The notes under the pieces are model-generated. The model searched no databases. It saw nothing but the letters and a program-made list of their open reading frames with translations, and was not told the origin of the DNA. This document shows, piece by piece, positions 26,869 to 36,415 of a stretch of 64,000 nucleotides of DNA. The DNA lies in contig SFOL01000001.1 of NCBI GenBank assembly GCA_004552385.1, positions 29,525-93,524 on the forward strand, in the 5' to 3' direction. Position 1 is the stretch's first letter. The number at the start of each line of letters is the position of its first letter. The stretch comes from Bacteroidales bacterium. Lineage in GTDB: Bacteria; Bacteroidota; Bacteroidia; Bacteroidales; Marinilabiliaceae. The translations under genes and the position numbers were made by a program.

Positions 26869-28335
26869 TTAAAGCGTTTTGCGGAGGCGCGCGACGGGTA
26901 TCCCGAGCTGCTCGCGGTATTTAGCCACCGTGCGCCGAGCTATGTTATAAGATTTCTGCGACAGAAGCTCCACAAGCTTCTCGTCAGTGAGAGGCGCCCT
27001 CTTGTCTTCGGCCTCGATTGCCTCGCGGAGGATGCTCTTGACCTCGCGCGTAGACACGTCGTCGCCATCGGCGTTCTGTATTCCCTCCGAGAAGAAATAT
27101 TTCAGCGGGAATATGCCGAACGTGGTCTGGACGTACTTGCTGTTCGACACGCGCGAGATGGTGGAGACATCGAGACCGGTACGCTCGGCTATGTCTTTGA
27201 GAACCATAGGCTTAAGCTTTGTCTCATCACCATCCACGAAATAGTCGCCTTGATAGTCCATGATGGCTTGCATGACGAGCGAGAGCGTGTTGCGCCTCTG
27301 CTTGATGGCGTCGATGAACCATTGCGCCGACTTTATTTTGTCCTTGACGAAGGCGGCCGCGTCTTTCTGCTCCTGGCTCTGGTTGGCCTTGTTGGTGGAG
27401 TACTCGCGGAGCATTGAGGCGTACTCGCCGCTGATTTTCAGCTCGGGCTCACCCCTCTGGTTAAGGTGGAAGCCCAGCTCGCCGTTGTCATAGTCAATTA
27501 TGAAGTCCGGGATGACGTGCTGAGCCTGCCTGGCCGCGCCGCCGCTGTACGCGCTGCCCGGCTTAGGGTTGAGGCGCAATATGACGTCGACCGCGGCTTT
27601 CAGCTCATCCTCCGAGATACCGAGTTTGCGCGCCACCTTGTCATAATGGCGCTTTGAGAAGTCGTCAAAACAGGTGTCAATCACCGCTATGGCGTTCTGC
27701 ACGTCGGCGGTGGGTTTGCGCGCCTTGCGCAATTGCAGAAGCAGGCACTCGCGGAGGTCTCGTGCCCCGACACCGGGCGGATCCATACGCTGGACGGCCT
27801 CGAGAACCTTATTCACCTCGTCATCCGTGACGTTTTTGCCCGTGGCGAAAGAAATGTCGTCAGCAATATTCTCAACATCCCGGCGCAAGTAGCCGTCCTC
27901 GTCAATGTTGCCTATGACATACTTGGCTATCAAGGCCTGGCTATCGGTGAAGTCGCACAGCCCCACCTGCTCCTCGAGGTGCTCATAGAATGAAGCGGCC
28001 TCGGAGTAAGGGACGCTCTCGCGCTTGTCGTCGTCGGAATAGTTGTTCGCCTGCAGCTTATAGGCAGGTATGTCCTCGTTAAGCAGGTATCCCTCGATGG
28101 TTCCGTCGTCGGGCTGCTCGTCTTGCGCCGAGTTGATCTGCGGTTCGGCCTCCTGCTCCTTCTCTTTTTGCAAGGTGGCCTCCTCGTCGACTTCGAGAAC
28201 CGGGTTGGACTCAATCTCCTCCTTGATCCTCTGCTCCATCTGCGCCGTAGGTATTTCGAGCAGTTTGACGAGCTGGATCTGCATAGGGGATAGCTTCTGC
28301 TGCAGCTTGAGCAGCATGCCTTGACTTATAGCCAT
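26869..28335 (-). CDS. rpoN: RNA polymerase sigma-54 factor
   Basis: Alternative sigma factor of 488 residues that reads -24/-12 promoters and needs AAA+ activators. It has the glutamine-rich N-terminal activator-contact region (GMLLKLQQKLSPMQIQLVKLLEIP), an acidic linker, the core-binding region, and near the C-terminus the RpoN box ARRTVAKYRE in full. Full length. It has its own -7 box 42 bases upstream and is followed at 6 bases by the PAP2-like gene. The only activator in this window is the HTH-less regulator at 12453-13616. Confidence 0.97.
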   Translation of the reverse strand: MAISQGMLLKLQQKLSPMQIQLVKLLEIPTAQMEQRIKEEIESNPVLEVDEEATLQKEKEQEAEPQINSAQDEQPDDGTIEGYLLNEDIPAYKLQANNYSDDDKRESVPYSEAASFYEHLEEQVGLCDFTDSQALIAKYVIGNIDEDGYLRRDVENIADDISFATGKNVTDDEVNKVLEAVQRMDPPGVGARDLRECLLLQLRKARKPTADVQNAIAVIDTCFDDFSKRHYDKVARKLGISEDELKAAVDVILRLNPKPGSAYSGGAARQAQHVIPDFIIDYDNGELGFHLNQRGEPELKISGEYASMLREYSTNKANQSQEQKDAAAFVKDKIKSAQWFIDAIKQRRNTLSLVMQAIMDYQGDYFVDGDETKLKPMVLKDIAERTGLDVSTISRVSNSKYVQTTFGIFPLKYFFSEGIQNADGDDVSTREVKSILREAIEAEDKRAPLTDEKLVELLSQKSYNIARRTVAKYREQLGIPVARLRKTL

Positions 28336-28376
28336 AGAAAGGAAGTCTTTTTGCCAGGGCTCCTGCCCTTTCTATA

Positions 28377-28384
28377 CAAATATA
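28377..28384 (-). promoter_or_regulatory. -7 promoter box for rpoN
   Basis: Reads TATATTTG on the minus strand, matching TAnnTTTG. It lies in the 95-base gap between comB and rpoN. Confidence 0.55.
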
Positions 28385-28430
28385 ACAAAAAAGCGGCACG
28401 GGCGAGGCCTGCGCCCCACCCTTCCGGCAT

Positions 28431-29186
28431 TCATTTGGCAAGGCGGATGAGACCGTCGGCGCACATGACGGGCACAGTGTCGAGCGAGTCCGGGTGGCGC
28501 AAGCAGAAATCGACGTCGGCTGAGTACCCTTTGGCGATGAGCCTGCCATAGTGCGCGGACCGGCTGATGAAAGACACGTCGTCGGCACTTCGGCCGCGGG
28601 CAAGGTCGTGAATGGCCACAGCCATGTCTGAAGCGAAAGCCGCGGACGGGCACAAGTCGGCGGCGACGTCGGCCATGACGGCAGCGCAGAAGCAGTCCTC
28701 GAGAGTGAGAGCCCCGTAGTTGCCGGAGCAGACGAAGACGACCGACTCGGCGGAAAGCTCGACCGCCATCCGCACCGCCTTGATGGCGGCCGCCTTATAG
28801 TTAAGCATCGAGGCCGCTATGACGGACTTGGCCGACGAGCTGGCGCGCAGTGCGACCGTCCCGTTGGTGGTGGTTATCACAACAGTCTTCCCGGCCACCG
28901 CGCCAGGCGCGTAATCTTGCGGCGAATTGCCAAGGTCGTAGCCCGGGATGACGTCGGCGTTTCGCTCTCCGCCCAAGACGACACCGTAGCGCCCGAGCTT
29001 ATCGGCAAGGGCGAACCCTTCTTCGGGCGACAGGACGGGAGCCACGGCGGAGGCTCCGTTGGAAAGAGCGTTCGTGATGACGCTCGTGGCACGAAGCACG
29101 TCTATGACCACCGCCACTGAGACAGAAAAATCATACCCCTCGGCCGCCTGCGCGGTCGGGAGTATGTCTATTGTCTTGATTGCCAT
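28431..29186 (-). CDS. comB: 2-phosphosulfolactate phosphatase (ComB family)
   Basis: Mg-dependent phosphatase family protein of 251 residues. ComB converts 2-phosphosulfolactate to sulfolactate, the second step of coenzyme M synthesis in methanogens, and in some bacteria serves sulfolactate formation. The family blocks are all visible: AVVIDVLRATSVI, GGERNADVIPGYDLGNSP and ITTTNGTVALR. No comA or comC lies nearby, so the physiological substrate in this organism is open. It stands 40 bases after the DUF5683 gene in the parA-parB transcript and before the rpoN promoter. Confidence 0.9.
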   Translation of the reverse strand: MAIKTIDILPTAQAAEGYDFSVSVAVVIDVLRATSVITNALSNGASAVAPVLSPEEGFALADKLGRYGVVLGGERNADVIPGYDLGNSPQDYAPGAVAGKTVVITTTNGTVALRASSSAKSVIAASMLNYKAAAIKAVRMAVELSAESVVFVCSGNYGALTLEDCFCAAVMADVAADLCPSAAFASDMAVAIHDLARGRSADDVSFISRSAHYGRLIAKGYSADVDFCLRHPDSLDTVPVMCADGLIRLAK

Positions 29187-29226
29187 AGGTAAATGCTATA
29201 TTCGGCAGACGAGGCACGCCACCCCC

Positions 29227-29952
29227 TCAGAAGCGGAAGGCCACCGTGGCGCCCAGTCCGTTATCGACAGAGGCCGCCGGGGCCCAATTGATGGCCAAGT
29301 CGTCCGAGACGTCAAAATTAAAGAAATGGGCGTCGACGCACGCGTCAACTATCTGGACGAGGTAAAGGCCTGCCATGCCAAAGATGGAAAGGTCACGATA
29401 ACGGCGGTAGTAGTCCTTCTTCTTCTTGAGCGAGTTCTGAAACCACGACTTGTACTGCCCCTGCACATCGGCCTCGGTTAAGTGCGCCTTCTCCACAAAA
29501 TACATATAGCTCTTGTTGTTAGGGTCGCCGAGCAGGAAGTCGCGATAGGCGTTGCTGTACTTCTTGAGATACTTATTGTTGAAGTGGATGGCGTATCCGA
29601 GCGCGAAAGCCCCGCCGTAGAGGAGGGGGAGCTTCCAGTATTTCTTGTTATAAATCTGCCCGAGGCCGGGAAGGATGGCGGCGTACATGGTTGCCGTATG
29701 CGGCGAGTGGCCGAGAGCCCCGACGTGAACCGACGGGATGAGTCTCACCGTCTCGCCATTGACAAGCACGAGGGTGTCGGTCAGCATGACTACGGGCTCA
29801 AGCGGCTCGATAGGCTGCGAGATGGGCGCCGAAGTGTCGGCCGCTACGATATTGGGTTCGTCATAAACCTGCGCAGCGGCCTCCGCGCAGCCAATTGATG
29901 GCAGCAAAACGAGGGTCGCGAGCGCGAGGAAAAGACGGAAGAGGGTAGACAT
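29227..29952 (-). CDS. DUF5683 domain-containing protein
   Basis: Envelope protein of 241 residues with a signal peptide (ending GCAEAAAQV), a proline-rich linker, and a conserved core YAAILPGLGQIYNKKYWKLPLLYGG with two or three hydrophobic segments. This is the DUF5683 pattern, common in Bacteroidota and often found next to parB. The sequence ends NGLGATVAFRF, an aromatic C-terminus as in small barrels. Its function is unknown. It starts 16 bases downstream of parB, so co-transcription is almost certain. Confidence 0.85.
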   Translation of the reverse strand: MSTLFRLFLALATLVLLPSIGCAEAAAQVYDEPNIVAADTSAPISQPIEPLEPVVMLTDTLVLVNGETVRLIPSVHVGALGHSPHTATMYAAILPGLGQIYNKKYWKLPLLYGGAFALGYAIHFNNKYLKKYSNAYRDFLLGDPNNKSYMYFVEKAHLTEADVQGQYKSWFQNSLKKKKDYYRRYRDLSIFGMAGLYLVQIVDACVDAHFFNFDVSDDLAINWAPAASVDNGLGATVAFRF

Positions 29953-29968
29953 CCTTGTTTTCGGGTGC

Positions 29969-30895
29969 TTAGTTCTGGCGGGCCGTGTCGAGTATCTCCA
30001 TAATCTTCTCGAGCTCCTCCGGCGTGGCGAAAGGAATGGTTATCTTGCCCTTGCCCTGCGCATTGCAGGCGAGGCTTACCTTAGTCCCGAAATAAGATGA
30101 GAGTTGCGACCCCAGCGCCTTATACTCCTCGGGCGTCTGCATCTTCTTGGGCGGGGCCGGCTTAGAAGCCTTATCATCCTCAGCGGCTGCGTCGGCGGGC
30201 GAGTAGTCGGGGTCGTTGTAAGCGCGGACCATCTCCTCAATCCGTCTGACGGAGTAACCTTGCTCAACCGTCTCGTGGAAGAGCATGAGCTGCGTCTCCT
30301 CGTCCTCGACACCCATTATGGCGCGGGCGTGGCCCATTGTTATGAGCTTGTCCCTGAGGCCGACCTGGATGTCCTGGGGCAGTTTGAGCAGGCGGAGGTA
30401 GTTGGTGACGGTTGAGCGCTTCTTGCCCACCTGGTCGGCCAAGGTCTCCTGTGTGAGATTGCACTCGTTGATGAGCCTTTGGTAGCTGAGAGCCTCCTCA
30501 ATGGGGTTGAGATCCTGCCTCTGGATGTTCTCGATGAGCGCGACGGCGAGCATCTTGTCGTCCGACACGTCCCTGACGTAGGCCGGCACCTTGTCGAGCC
30601 CCACCATCTTGGCCGCGCGGAATCGTCTTTCGCCTGCTATGATCTGGTAGCGGTCGTCGACCTTGCGGAGCGTGAGCGGGGTTATGATGCCATAATTGAG
30701 GATCGAGGTGGCGAGCTCCTCGAGCTCCCCCTCGTCAAATTCAGTTCGGGGTTGCCAAGGATTGACGTCAATAACGTCCAGCGAGATCTCGTCAATCGCC
30801 GCGGCGGTCTGCGGTTCTTTCTCCACCGCGTCGTCACCAAGCAGGGCGCCGAGACCCTTACCGAGTCCGCGCCCGAGGCCACTGTTCTTAGCCAT
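29969..30895 (-). CDS. parB: Chromosome partitioning protein ParB
   Basis: A 308-residue DNA-binding CTPase that loads at parS and spreads to organise the origin region. The N-terminal ParB/Srx domain shows the CTP-binding GERRFRAAK and IENIQRQDLNPIEEA. The central helix-turn-helix is seen in LADQVGKKRSTVTNYLRLLKLP. A charged Ala/Pro/Lys linker and a C-terminal dimerisation part (GKITIPFATPEELEKIMEIL) follow. It sits 29 bases after parA. Possible degenerate parS half sites lie upstream of parA at 31780 and 31864. Confidence 0.97.
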   Translation of the reverse strand: MAKNSGLGRGLGKGLGALLGDDAVEKEPQTAAAIDEISLDVIDVNPWQPRTEFDEGELEELATSILNYGIITPLTLRKVDDRYQIIAGERRFRAAKMVGLDKVPAYVRDVSDDKMLAVALIENIQRQDLNPIEEALSYQRLINECNLTQETLADQVGKKRSTVTNYLRLLKLPQDIQVGLRDKLITMGHARAIMGVEDEETQLMLFHETVEQGYSVRRIEEMVRAYNDPDYSPADAAAEDDKASKPAPPKKMQTPEEYKALGSQLSSYFGTKVSLACNAQGKGKITIPFATPEELEKIMEILDTARQN

Positions 30896-30924
30896 TAATA
30901 CGGTTGTTAGGTGGTGAAAGGGAC

Positions 30925-31704
30925 TTATTTGCCGCCCTTGTCAGCGTTGCGGCTGAGCACTTCCTGGGCAAGGTTGAGATAATTCTGCGCACCGTTGCTG
31001 GCCACGTCGTAGCTGATGGCCGCCTGCCCGTGGCTCGGAGCCTCCGAGAGTCGGACGTTGCGCGCGATGACGGTCTTGAAGACCATGTCTTTGAAGACGG
31101 CGACCACCTGCTCCTGCACCTGCTTTGAGAGGAGGGTGCGAGCGTCGAACATTGTGAGGAGGAAACCCTCAATCTCGAGCTTGGGGTTGAGTCCCTTCTG
31201 GATTATCTTGATGGTCTTGAACAATTTGCCGAGACCCTCGAGGGCGAAGTACTCGCACTGTACGGGGATGATGACGGAGTCTGACGCCGTGAGTGCATTG
31301 ACGGTCACGAGGCCGAGCGACGGGCAGCAGTCGATCAGGATGTAGTCGAAATCGTCACGAAGCTTGTCAACCATCCTCTTCATGACCTTCTCGCGGTCGG
31401 TCATATTGATGAGCTCAATCTCCGCTCCGGCAAGGTCGGTGTGCGACGGGAGGATGTAGAGATTGTCGACCTCGCACTTGAGGATGGCCGTCTTGGGGTC
31501 GACATCGTTGACCATGCACTCGTAGATGGTGGTCTTCATCTTCTCGACATCGAAGCCGAGGCCGGAGGTTGAGTTGGCCTGCGCATCGGCATCAATAATG
31601 AGCACCTTCTTCTCAAGGACAGCAAGGCTGGCTCCAAGGTTTATGGCCGTGGTGGTCTTGCCTACGCCACCCTTCTGGTTTGATATGGAAATGACTTTTG
31701 CCAT
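30925..31704 (-). CDS. parA: Chromosome partitioning ATPase ParA (Soj)
   Basis: A 259-residue deviant Walker ATPase that moves ParB-bound origin regions. The Walker A motif [14 protein letters not shown] starts at residue 11, with the signature second Lys. Walker B-like [12 protein letters not shown] and the switch region are intact. There is no N-terminal HTH, which identifies the chromosomal Soj type rather than a P1-type plasmid protein. The promoter box lies about 42 bases upstream and the operon continues through parB, the DUF5683 gene and comB. Confidence 0.97.
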   Translation of the reverse strand: MAKVISISNQKGGVGKTTTAINLGASLAVLEKKVLIIDADAQANSTSGLGFDVEKMKTTIYECMVNDVDPKTAILKCEVDNLYILPSHTDLAGAEIELINMTDREKVMKRMVDKLRDDFDYILIDCCPSLGLVTVNALTASDSVIIPVQCEYFALEGLGKLFKTIKIIQKGLNPKLEIEGFLLTMFDARTLLSKQVQEQVVAVFKDMVFKTVIARNVRLSEAPSHGQAAISYDVASNGAQNYLNLAQEVLSRNADKGGK

Positions 31705-31745
31705 TACAGTCTTTTTTAATGCTTATGTGTCTATCGAACGCAACG

Positions 31746-31753
31746 CAAAGATA
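31746..31753 (-). promoter_or_regulatory. -7 promoter box for parA
   Basis: Reads TATCTTTG on the minus strand, matching TAnnTTTG. One parS-like half site (31780-31788) falls just upstream, around where a -33 element would lie. Confidence 0.5.
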
Positions 31754-31779
31754 GTCTTTTTTCGATGACAGCCTTACTA

Positions 31780-31872
31780 TGTTCCACGCGGGGCGAGCAA
31801 GCTTTAAATCGAATTACACATTGACAGCCAATGCATTACACACTCAACAGGGACTCAAATTGATGTTCCACG
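31780..31872. promoter_or_regulatory. Two parS-like half sites
   Basis: ATGTTCCACG occurs twice in the same orientation, with its TGTTCCACG core at 31780-31788 and 31864-31872. The core equals the left nine bases of a parS palindrome (TGTTCCACGTGGAACA). The first copy matches 12 of 16 positions and the second 10 of 16, so neither is a full parS. Confidence 0.35.
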
Positions 31873-32069
31873 ATTTATTAACATAAAACAAATAGCTACT
31901 GTTCATAACTTATGGGTACATACACGTTTGACTCACAAGGGTATAAGGCATAGCATTGGGTGAACTGAAAAAGTTACCGACACCATGTCAATAACATACG
32001 GGACTGGCCAAACAATATGCCACATCAAATCATAAATAAGTGACCATCAAGTTCATAAGCTCAAAAGAG

Positions 32070-32109
32070 CATCCGCCATGCGGCTCAAGCACGAGCCGCA
32101 TGGCGGATG
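32070..32109 (-). terminator. Terminator of the ilv-leu operon
   Basis: Perfect 17-bp stem (CATCCGCCATGCGGCTC and its complement) around the six-base loop AAGCAC. On the minus strand it is followed by CTCTTTTG. It lies 31 bases past the leuC stop. Confidence 0.85.
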
Positions 32110-32139
32110 AAGATGTTTATAACTTTTCAGCCTTAAAGC

Positions 32140-33534
32140 CTACATCAGCGAGCGAGGATCGGTGACGACGCCAGTTACGGCAGCGGCAGCGGCCACGAGC
32201 GGACTTGCGAGGATGGTGCGCGAGCCAGGTCCCTGACGCCCCTCGAAGTTACGGTTGCTGGTGGAGACGGCATACTTGCCCGCAGGCACCTTGTCGTCGT
32301 TCATTGCGAGGCATGCAGAGCAACCCGGCTGGCGGATGGCGAAACCAGCCTCCTCAAGAATCTTGTCGATACCCTCTTCGCGTATCTGCTTGTCGACCAT
32401 CCAAGAGCCGGGCACGAGCCAGGCTACGACATCGGGGTTCTTCTTGCGGCCTTTGACGATGCTTGCGAAGGCGCGGAAGTCCTCAATACGTCCGTTGGTG
32501 CAGGCTCCGAGGAAGACGTAGTCCACCTTGTGGCCGAGAACCTTCTGCCCAGGCTGGAAGCCCATATAGTCCATCGACTTCTGGAAAGAGACGCGCCCTG
32601 CCTCATCAATAGAGTCGAGGGTCGGGATTTCGCCGTCGATGGCCATGCCCATTCCGGGGTTGGTACCGTAGGTGACCCACGGTGTGATGTCTTCGGCTCG
32701 GAAAGTCAGCTCCTTGTCGAAGACGGCGTCGTCACCGCTCTTGAGGGTCTTCCAATAGGCGACGGCCTTATCCCACTCCTCGCCTTTGGGAGCGAACTCG
32801 CGGCCCTTAATATACTCGAATGTTGTCTCGTCGGGCGCGATGAATCCGCCACGTGCACCCATCTCGATGGAGAGGTTGCAAAGCGTAAGCCTGCCTTCCA
32901 TAGAGAGCCCCTTGACGGCGGAGCCGGAGTATTCGATAAAATAGCCCGTGCCGCCCGAGGTGGTGAGCTGAGTCATGAGGTAGAGAGCCACGTCTTTAGC
33001 CGTGACGCCCTTGCCGAGTTTGCCCTCGACGTTGATTCGCATGGACTTAGGCTTGCTCTGTAGGATGCACTGGCTGGCCATGACCATCTCGACTTCCGAC
33101 GTGCCGATGCCGAACGCGACGGCCCCCATGGCTCCATGGGTAGATGTGTGCGAATCGCCGCAGACGAGCGTCATGCCCGGGAGGGAGAGACCCCGCTCCG
33201 GCCCGACGACGTGGATGATGCCATTATGGTCGGAACCCATGGCGAAGTGGCTGAGGCCGAACTCTTTGGCGTTCTTCGCAAGAGTCTCGACCTGCTTGCG
33301 GCCAACGGGATCCTCTATGGGCTTATCCTGATCATGCGTCGGTGTGTTGTGGTCCGGCATGCAGTATATCCTCTCGGGGCGGAAGCACTTTATGCCGCGT
33401 TCGCGGAGCCCCTCGAAGGCCTGCGGGCTTGTGACCTCATGCGCATAGAGTCGGTCGATGTAGAGCTGCGTGGGTCCGTCCGGCACAATCTGGACTACAT
33501 GGGAATCCCATATCTTGTCAAAGAGAGTGTTCAT
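32140..33534 (-). CDS. leuC: 3-isopropylmalate dehydratase large subunit
   Basis: Aconitase-family 4Fe-4S enzyme subunit of 464 residues, second step of leucine synthesis. It keeps the cluster Cys motifs in [12 protein letters not shown] and [11 protein letters not shown], and substrate segments such as [11 protein letters not shown]. Full length. It is the last gene of the operon: a strong terminator follows directly, and the small subunit gene leuD and the dehydrogenase gene leuB, both needed for leucine, are not in the window. The gap to leuA is 108 bases. Confidence 0.97.
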   Translation of the reverse strand: MNTLFDKIWDSHVVQIVPDGPTQLYIDRLYAHEVTSPQAFEGLRERGIKCFRPERIYCMPDHNTPTHDQDKPIEDPVGRKQVETLAKNAKEFGLSHFAMGSDHNGIIHVVGPERGLSLPGMTLVCGDSHTSTHGAMGAVAFGIGTSEVEMVMASQCILQSKPKSMRINVEGKLGKGVTAKDVALYLMTQLTTSGGTGYFIEYSGSAVKGLSMEGRLTLCNLSIEMGARGGFIAPDETTFEYIKGREFAPKGEEWDKAVAYWKTLKSGDDAVFDKELTFRAEDITPWVTYGTNPGMGMAIDGEIPTLDSIDEAGRVSFQKSMDYMGFQPGQKVLGHKVDYVFLGACTNGRIEDFRAFASIVKGRKKNPDVVAWLVPGSWMVDKQIREEGIDKILEEAGFAIRQPGCSACLAMNDDKVPAGKYAVSTSNRNFEGRQGPGSRTILASPLVAAAAAVTGVVTDPRSLM

Positions 33535-33642
33535 GTATCACTTTGGTTAAAGAGCTGAGCCATACGTCACGGGCACGAATGCCTCGTTTGGCCTCGCCTG
33601 TTATTTGTTAGGTTTTCTGTGTTCTATCGCGTGGAGGTGTGC

Positions 33643-35154
33643 TTATTTGCTGGAGTGCACCGCATGGAAGCGGTTGATGCAGTCGACATAGGCCTCGACG
33701 GTCGCGCAGACGATGTCGGTGTTGGCGGCAAAGCCGTAGTAGACATGTCCGTCGTTTTCAACCTGCACGTGCACCTTGCAAGTGTCGTCGGAGCCTTTGC
33801 TGATGCTTTGTATGGTGAGCTCCTTGAGAATCATCGTCCGGTGGATGATGTTCTTGAGGGCGTTGATGGCCGCATCGACTGGGCCGTTGCCTGTTGCCGC
33901 GGCCGTGAACTTCTCGCCAGCTATGTCGAGTCCGATGCTGGCCATGGGCTGCACCCCGACACCGCTGGTGACCTGCATGAAGTCTATCTTGACATGGTTG
34001 GTCTTGGCGACGTCGGCCCCGACGAGCATGAGCAGATCGTCATCGTTGATCTCCTTCTTCTTGTCGGCGAGTTTGAGGAACTGCTCGTAAGTAGCGTCGA
34101 GCTTCTCACCCTCAATCTTGACTCCGAGCTCTTCGAGCCTGTGGCGGAGCGCCGCGCGCCCGGAGCGTGCTGTGAGGACGATTGAATTGTCGTCGATGCC
34201 GACATCGTGGGGGTCGATGATCTCGTAGGTTGAGACGTTCTTGATGACTCCGTCTTGGTGGATACCGCTGGAGTGAGCGAACGCGTTGCGACCGACAATG
34301 GCCTTATTGGGCTGGACTGGCATGTTCATGAGGCTTGACACCATACGGCTGAGCGGGTAGATGTGCTTAGTGTTAATGTTGGTGTCAATGCCGATGCCCT
34401 TGTGGCATTTGAGAATCATGACGACCTCCTCGAGCGATGTGTTGCCAGCGCGCTCTCCAATGCCGTTGATGGTGACCTCGGTCTGCCTTGCTCCATTAAG
34501 GACTCCGGCCATGGTGTTTGCCGTTGCCATGCCGAGGTCGTTGTGGCAGTGGGTTGAGATGATGGCGTTCTCGATGCCGTCGACGTGGTCGACAAGGTAC
34601 TTAATCTTAGCCCCGTACTCCTGCGGGAGGCAGTATCCGGTGGTGTCGGGTATGTTTACGACCGTGGCACCCGCCTTTATGACGGCCTCCACGACGCGGG
34701 CGAGGTAGTCGTTGTCGGTACGTCCGGCATCCTCGGCATAGAACTCGACGTCGTCGACATATCGGCGGGCGTACTTGACGGCGCGGACAGCCCTCTCTAT
34801 GATCTCGTCCCTGTTAGAGTTGAACTTGAACTTTATGTGGCTGTCGGAGGTGCCAATCCCTGTGTGGATACGCTTGTGCTTAGCGAACTTGAGGGCCTCG
34901 GCGGCGACGTCGATGTCTTTCTCGACGGCGCGAGTGAGTGCGCAAATGGTTGGCCACGTGACGGCCTTGGATATCTCGATGACAGAGTTGAAGTCGCCCG
35001 GACTTGAGATGGGGAAGCCGGCCTCGATAACGTCTACACCAAGAGCCTCAAGTGCCTTGGCAACCTGTATTTTCTCTACTGTGTTGAGCTGGCAGCCTGG
35101 CACCTGCTCGCCATCGCGCAGAGTGGTGTCGAAGATATAGACTCTGTTGTCCAT
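33643..35154 (-). CDS. leuA: 2-isopropylmalate synthase
   Basis: First committed enzyme of leucine synthesis, 503 residues, condensing acetyl-CoA with 2-ketoisovalerate. The HMGL-type catalytic domain starts [19 protein letters not shown] and has the metal-binding [11 protein letters not shown]. The C-terminal 110 residues form the LeuA dimer regulatory domain that binds leucine in feedback inhibition. The start at 35154 was chosen because relatives begin just before the DTTLRDG motif; the open frame to 35277 would add 41 unrelated residues. It lies between ilvC and leuC, so 2-ketoisovalerate made by IlvD can be used for both valine and leucine. Confidence 0.96.
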   Translation of the reverse strand: MDNRVYIFDTTLRDGEQVPGCQLNTVEKIQVAKALEALGVDVIEAGFPISSPGDFNSVIEISKAVTWPTICALTRAVEKDIDVAAEALKFAKHKRIHTGIGTSDSHIKFKFNSNRDEIIERAVRAVKYARRYVDDVEFYAEDAGRTDNDYLARVVEAVIKAGATVVNIPDTTGYCLPQEYGAKIKYLVDHVDGIENAIISTHCHNDLGMATANTMAGVLNGARQTEVTINGIGERAGNTSLEEVVMILKCHKGIGIDTNINTKHIYPLSRMVSSLMNMPVQPNKAIVGRNAFAHSSGIHQDGVIKNVSTYEIIDPHDVGIDDNSIVLTARSGRAALRHRLEELGVKIEGEKLDATYEQFLKLADKKKEINDDDLLMLVGADVAKTNHVKIDFMQVTSGVGVQPMASIGLDIAGEKFTAAATGNGPVDAAINALKNIIHRTMILKELTIQSISKGSDDTCKVHVQVENDGHVYYGFAANTDIVCATVEAYVDCINRFHAVHSSK

Positions 35155-35225
35155 CCTGTTATTATAATGTCTAAGAAACTGAAATGATGAGAAAATGGGG
35201 AATGTTATCGCTTTTCGCGAATTGT

Positions 35226-35255
35226 GGATGGGCGGGCCGCGAAGCCCGCTCATCC
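35226..35255 (-). promoter_or_regulatory. Intercistronic hairpin between ilvC and leuA
   Basis: Inverted arms GGATG-GCGGGC and GCCCGC-CATCC with one mismatch around CGCGAA. No T run follows on the minus strand, so it is more likely an RNA-stability or processing element than a terminator. Confidence 0.4.
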
Positions 35256-35306
35256 TGTGGTCAAGCAGTGGCTTCAATTAGATTGCGCCACTGTGAGTCA
35301 CCTTTT

Positions 35307-36350
35307 TTAGTTGTTCTCCGGACGGAGCTTGCGAACAGTGACAGCGGTCTGCCACATCTCGCTCTCGCGGAGAGCTGCGAGCTCCTTCTCGAGGCCGGCA
35401 CGGTAGTCAGGCTTAGAGTTGGAGTCCATGGAGATCTGAGCCTCGTTGCCGAGCTTGACGCTCATGTAGAGCCACTGCATGATAGGCTTGATGGCGTCGT
35501 GGAAACGGGGGTACCAGTCGAGAGCGCCGCGCTGCGCGGTGGTAGAGCAGTTGGCGTACATCCAGTCCATGCCCTTCTCGGCGAAGAGAGGCATGAGGCT
35601 CTGTGTGAGTTCCTCTACGGTCTCGTTGAAAGCCTCAGAGGGAGTATGCCCGTTCTCGCGGAGCACCTCATACTGAGCGAGGAGGAGGCCCTGGATGGCG
35701 CCCATGAGTGAGCCGCGCTCACCGGTAAGGTCAGAGGTGGCCTCACGCTGGAAAGTGGTCTCGAAGAGGTAGCCGGAGCCGATGCCGATGCCGAGAGCGA
35801 GGGTCTTGTCGAGAGCCTTACCGCTGGCGTCCTGGTAAACGGCGTAGCTTGAGTTCAAGCCGCGGCCCTGGAGGAACATGGAGCGGAGAGAGGTGCCAGA
35901 GCCCTTGGGCGCGACCATGACGACATCGATGTCCTTAGGAGGAACGACACCAGTGCGGTCATTCCAGCAGATGGCGAAGCCGTGAGAGAAATAGAGGGTC
36001 TTGCCGGGGGTGAGAGCCGCCTTGATGGTGGGCCATACGGAGAGTACGGCGGCATCAGAGAGCAGGCACATGATGATGGTGCCCTTCTCGACAGCCTCCT
36101 CGATAGAGAAGAGTGTCTCACCGGGCTTCCAGCCGTCGGCCACAGCCTTCTCGTAAGTCTTGCCCTGACGCTGGCCGACGATGACGTTGAAGCCATTGTC
36201 GCGGAGGTTCTGAGACTGGCCAGGACCCTGTACGCCATAGCCTATGACGGCGATAGTCTCGTTTTTCAGGATCTCACGAGCCTTCTCAAGAGGGAACTCC
36301 TCGCGGGTCATGACTTCCTCAGTGACACCGCCAAAATTCATCTTTGCCAT
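35307..36350 (-). CDS. ilvC: Ketol-acid reductoisomerase
   Basis: A 347-residue enzyme that isomerises and reduces acetolactate to dihydroxyisovalerate with NAD(P)H. The Rossmann motif VIGYGVQGPGQSQNLRDNG is clear. The catalytic C-terminal domain has the Mg-binding SDLTGERGSLMG and the ENGHTPSEAFNETVEEL segment. It starts MAKMNFGGVTEE, as in other Bacteroidales. The class is the short class I type. It has 65-base spacing from ilvN and no promoter of its own that I can see. Confidence 0.97.
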   Translation of the reverse strand: MAKMNFGGVTEEVMTREEFPLEKAREILKNETIAVIGYGVQGPGQSQNLRDNGFNVIVGQRQGKTYEKAVADGWKPGETLFSIEEAVEKGTIIMCLLSDAAVLSVWPTIKAALTPGKTLYFSHGFAICWNDRTGVVPPKDIDVVMVAPKGSGTSLRSMFLQGRGLNSSYAVYQDASGKALDKTLALGIGIGSGYLFETTFQREATSDLTGERGSLMGAIQGLLLAQYEVLRENGHTPSEAFNETVEELTQSLMPLFAEKGMDWMYANCSTTAQRGALDWYPRFHDAIKPIMQWLYMSVKLGNEAQISMDSNSKPDYRAGLEKELAALRESEMWQTAVTVRKLRPENN

Positions 36351-36415
36351 TGTGTTAGTATTTAGTGTTTTAGGTTATATTGCTATTAGAATGTTCATTA
36401 CAGGAGAGCCGTTCG

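Larger units (their letters stand above)
31705..32139. other. Intergenic region between parA and leuC, AT-rich
   Basis: This 435-base gap has clearly lower G+C than the flanking genes. It contains the parA promoter, two copies of TGTTCCACG, and the terminator of the leu operon. I found no convincing ORF and no DnaA boxes of the TTATCCACA type, so there is no support for a replication origin. Confidence 0.7.

Noticed and set aside
31705..32139. Possible replication origin beside parAB
   Set aside because: No TTATCCACA-type DnaA boxes and no dnaA gene nearby. Low G+C and parAB alone are not enough.
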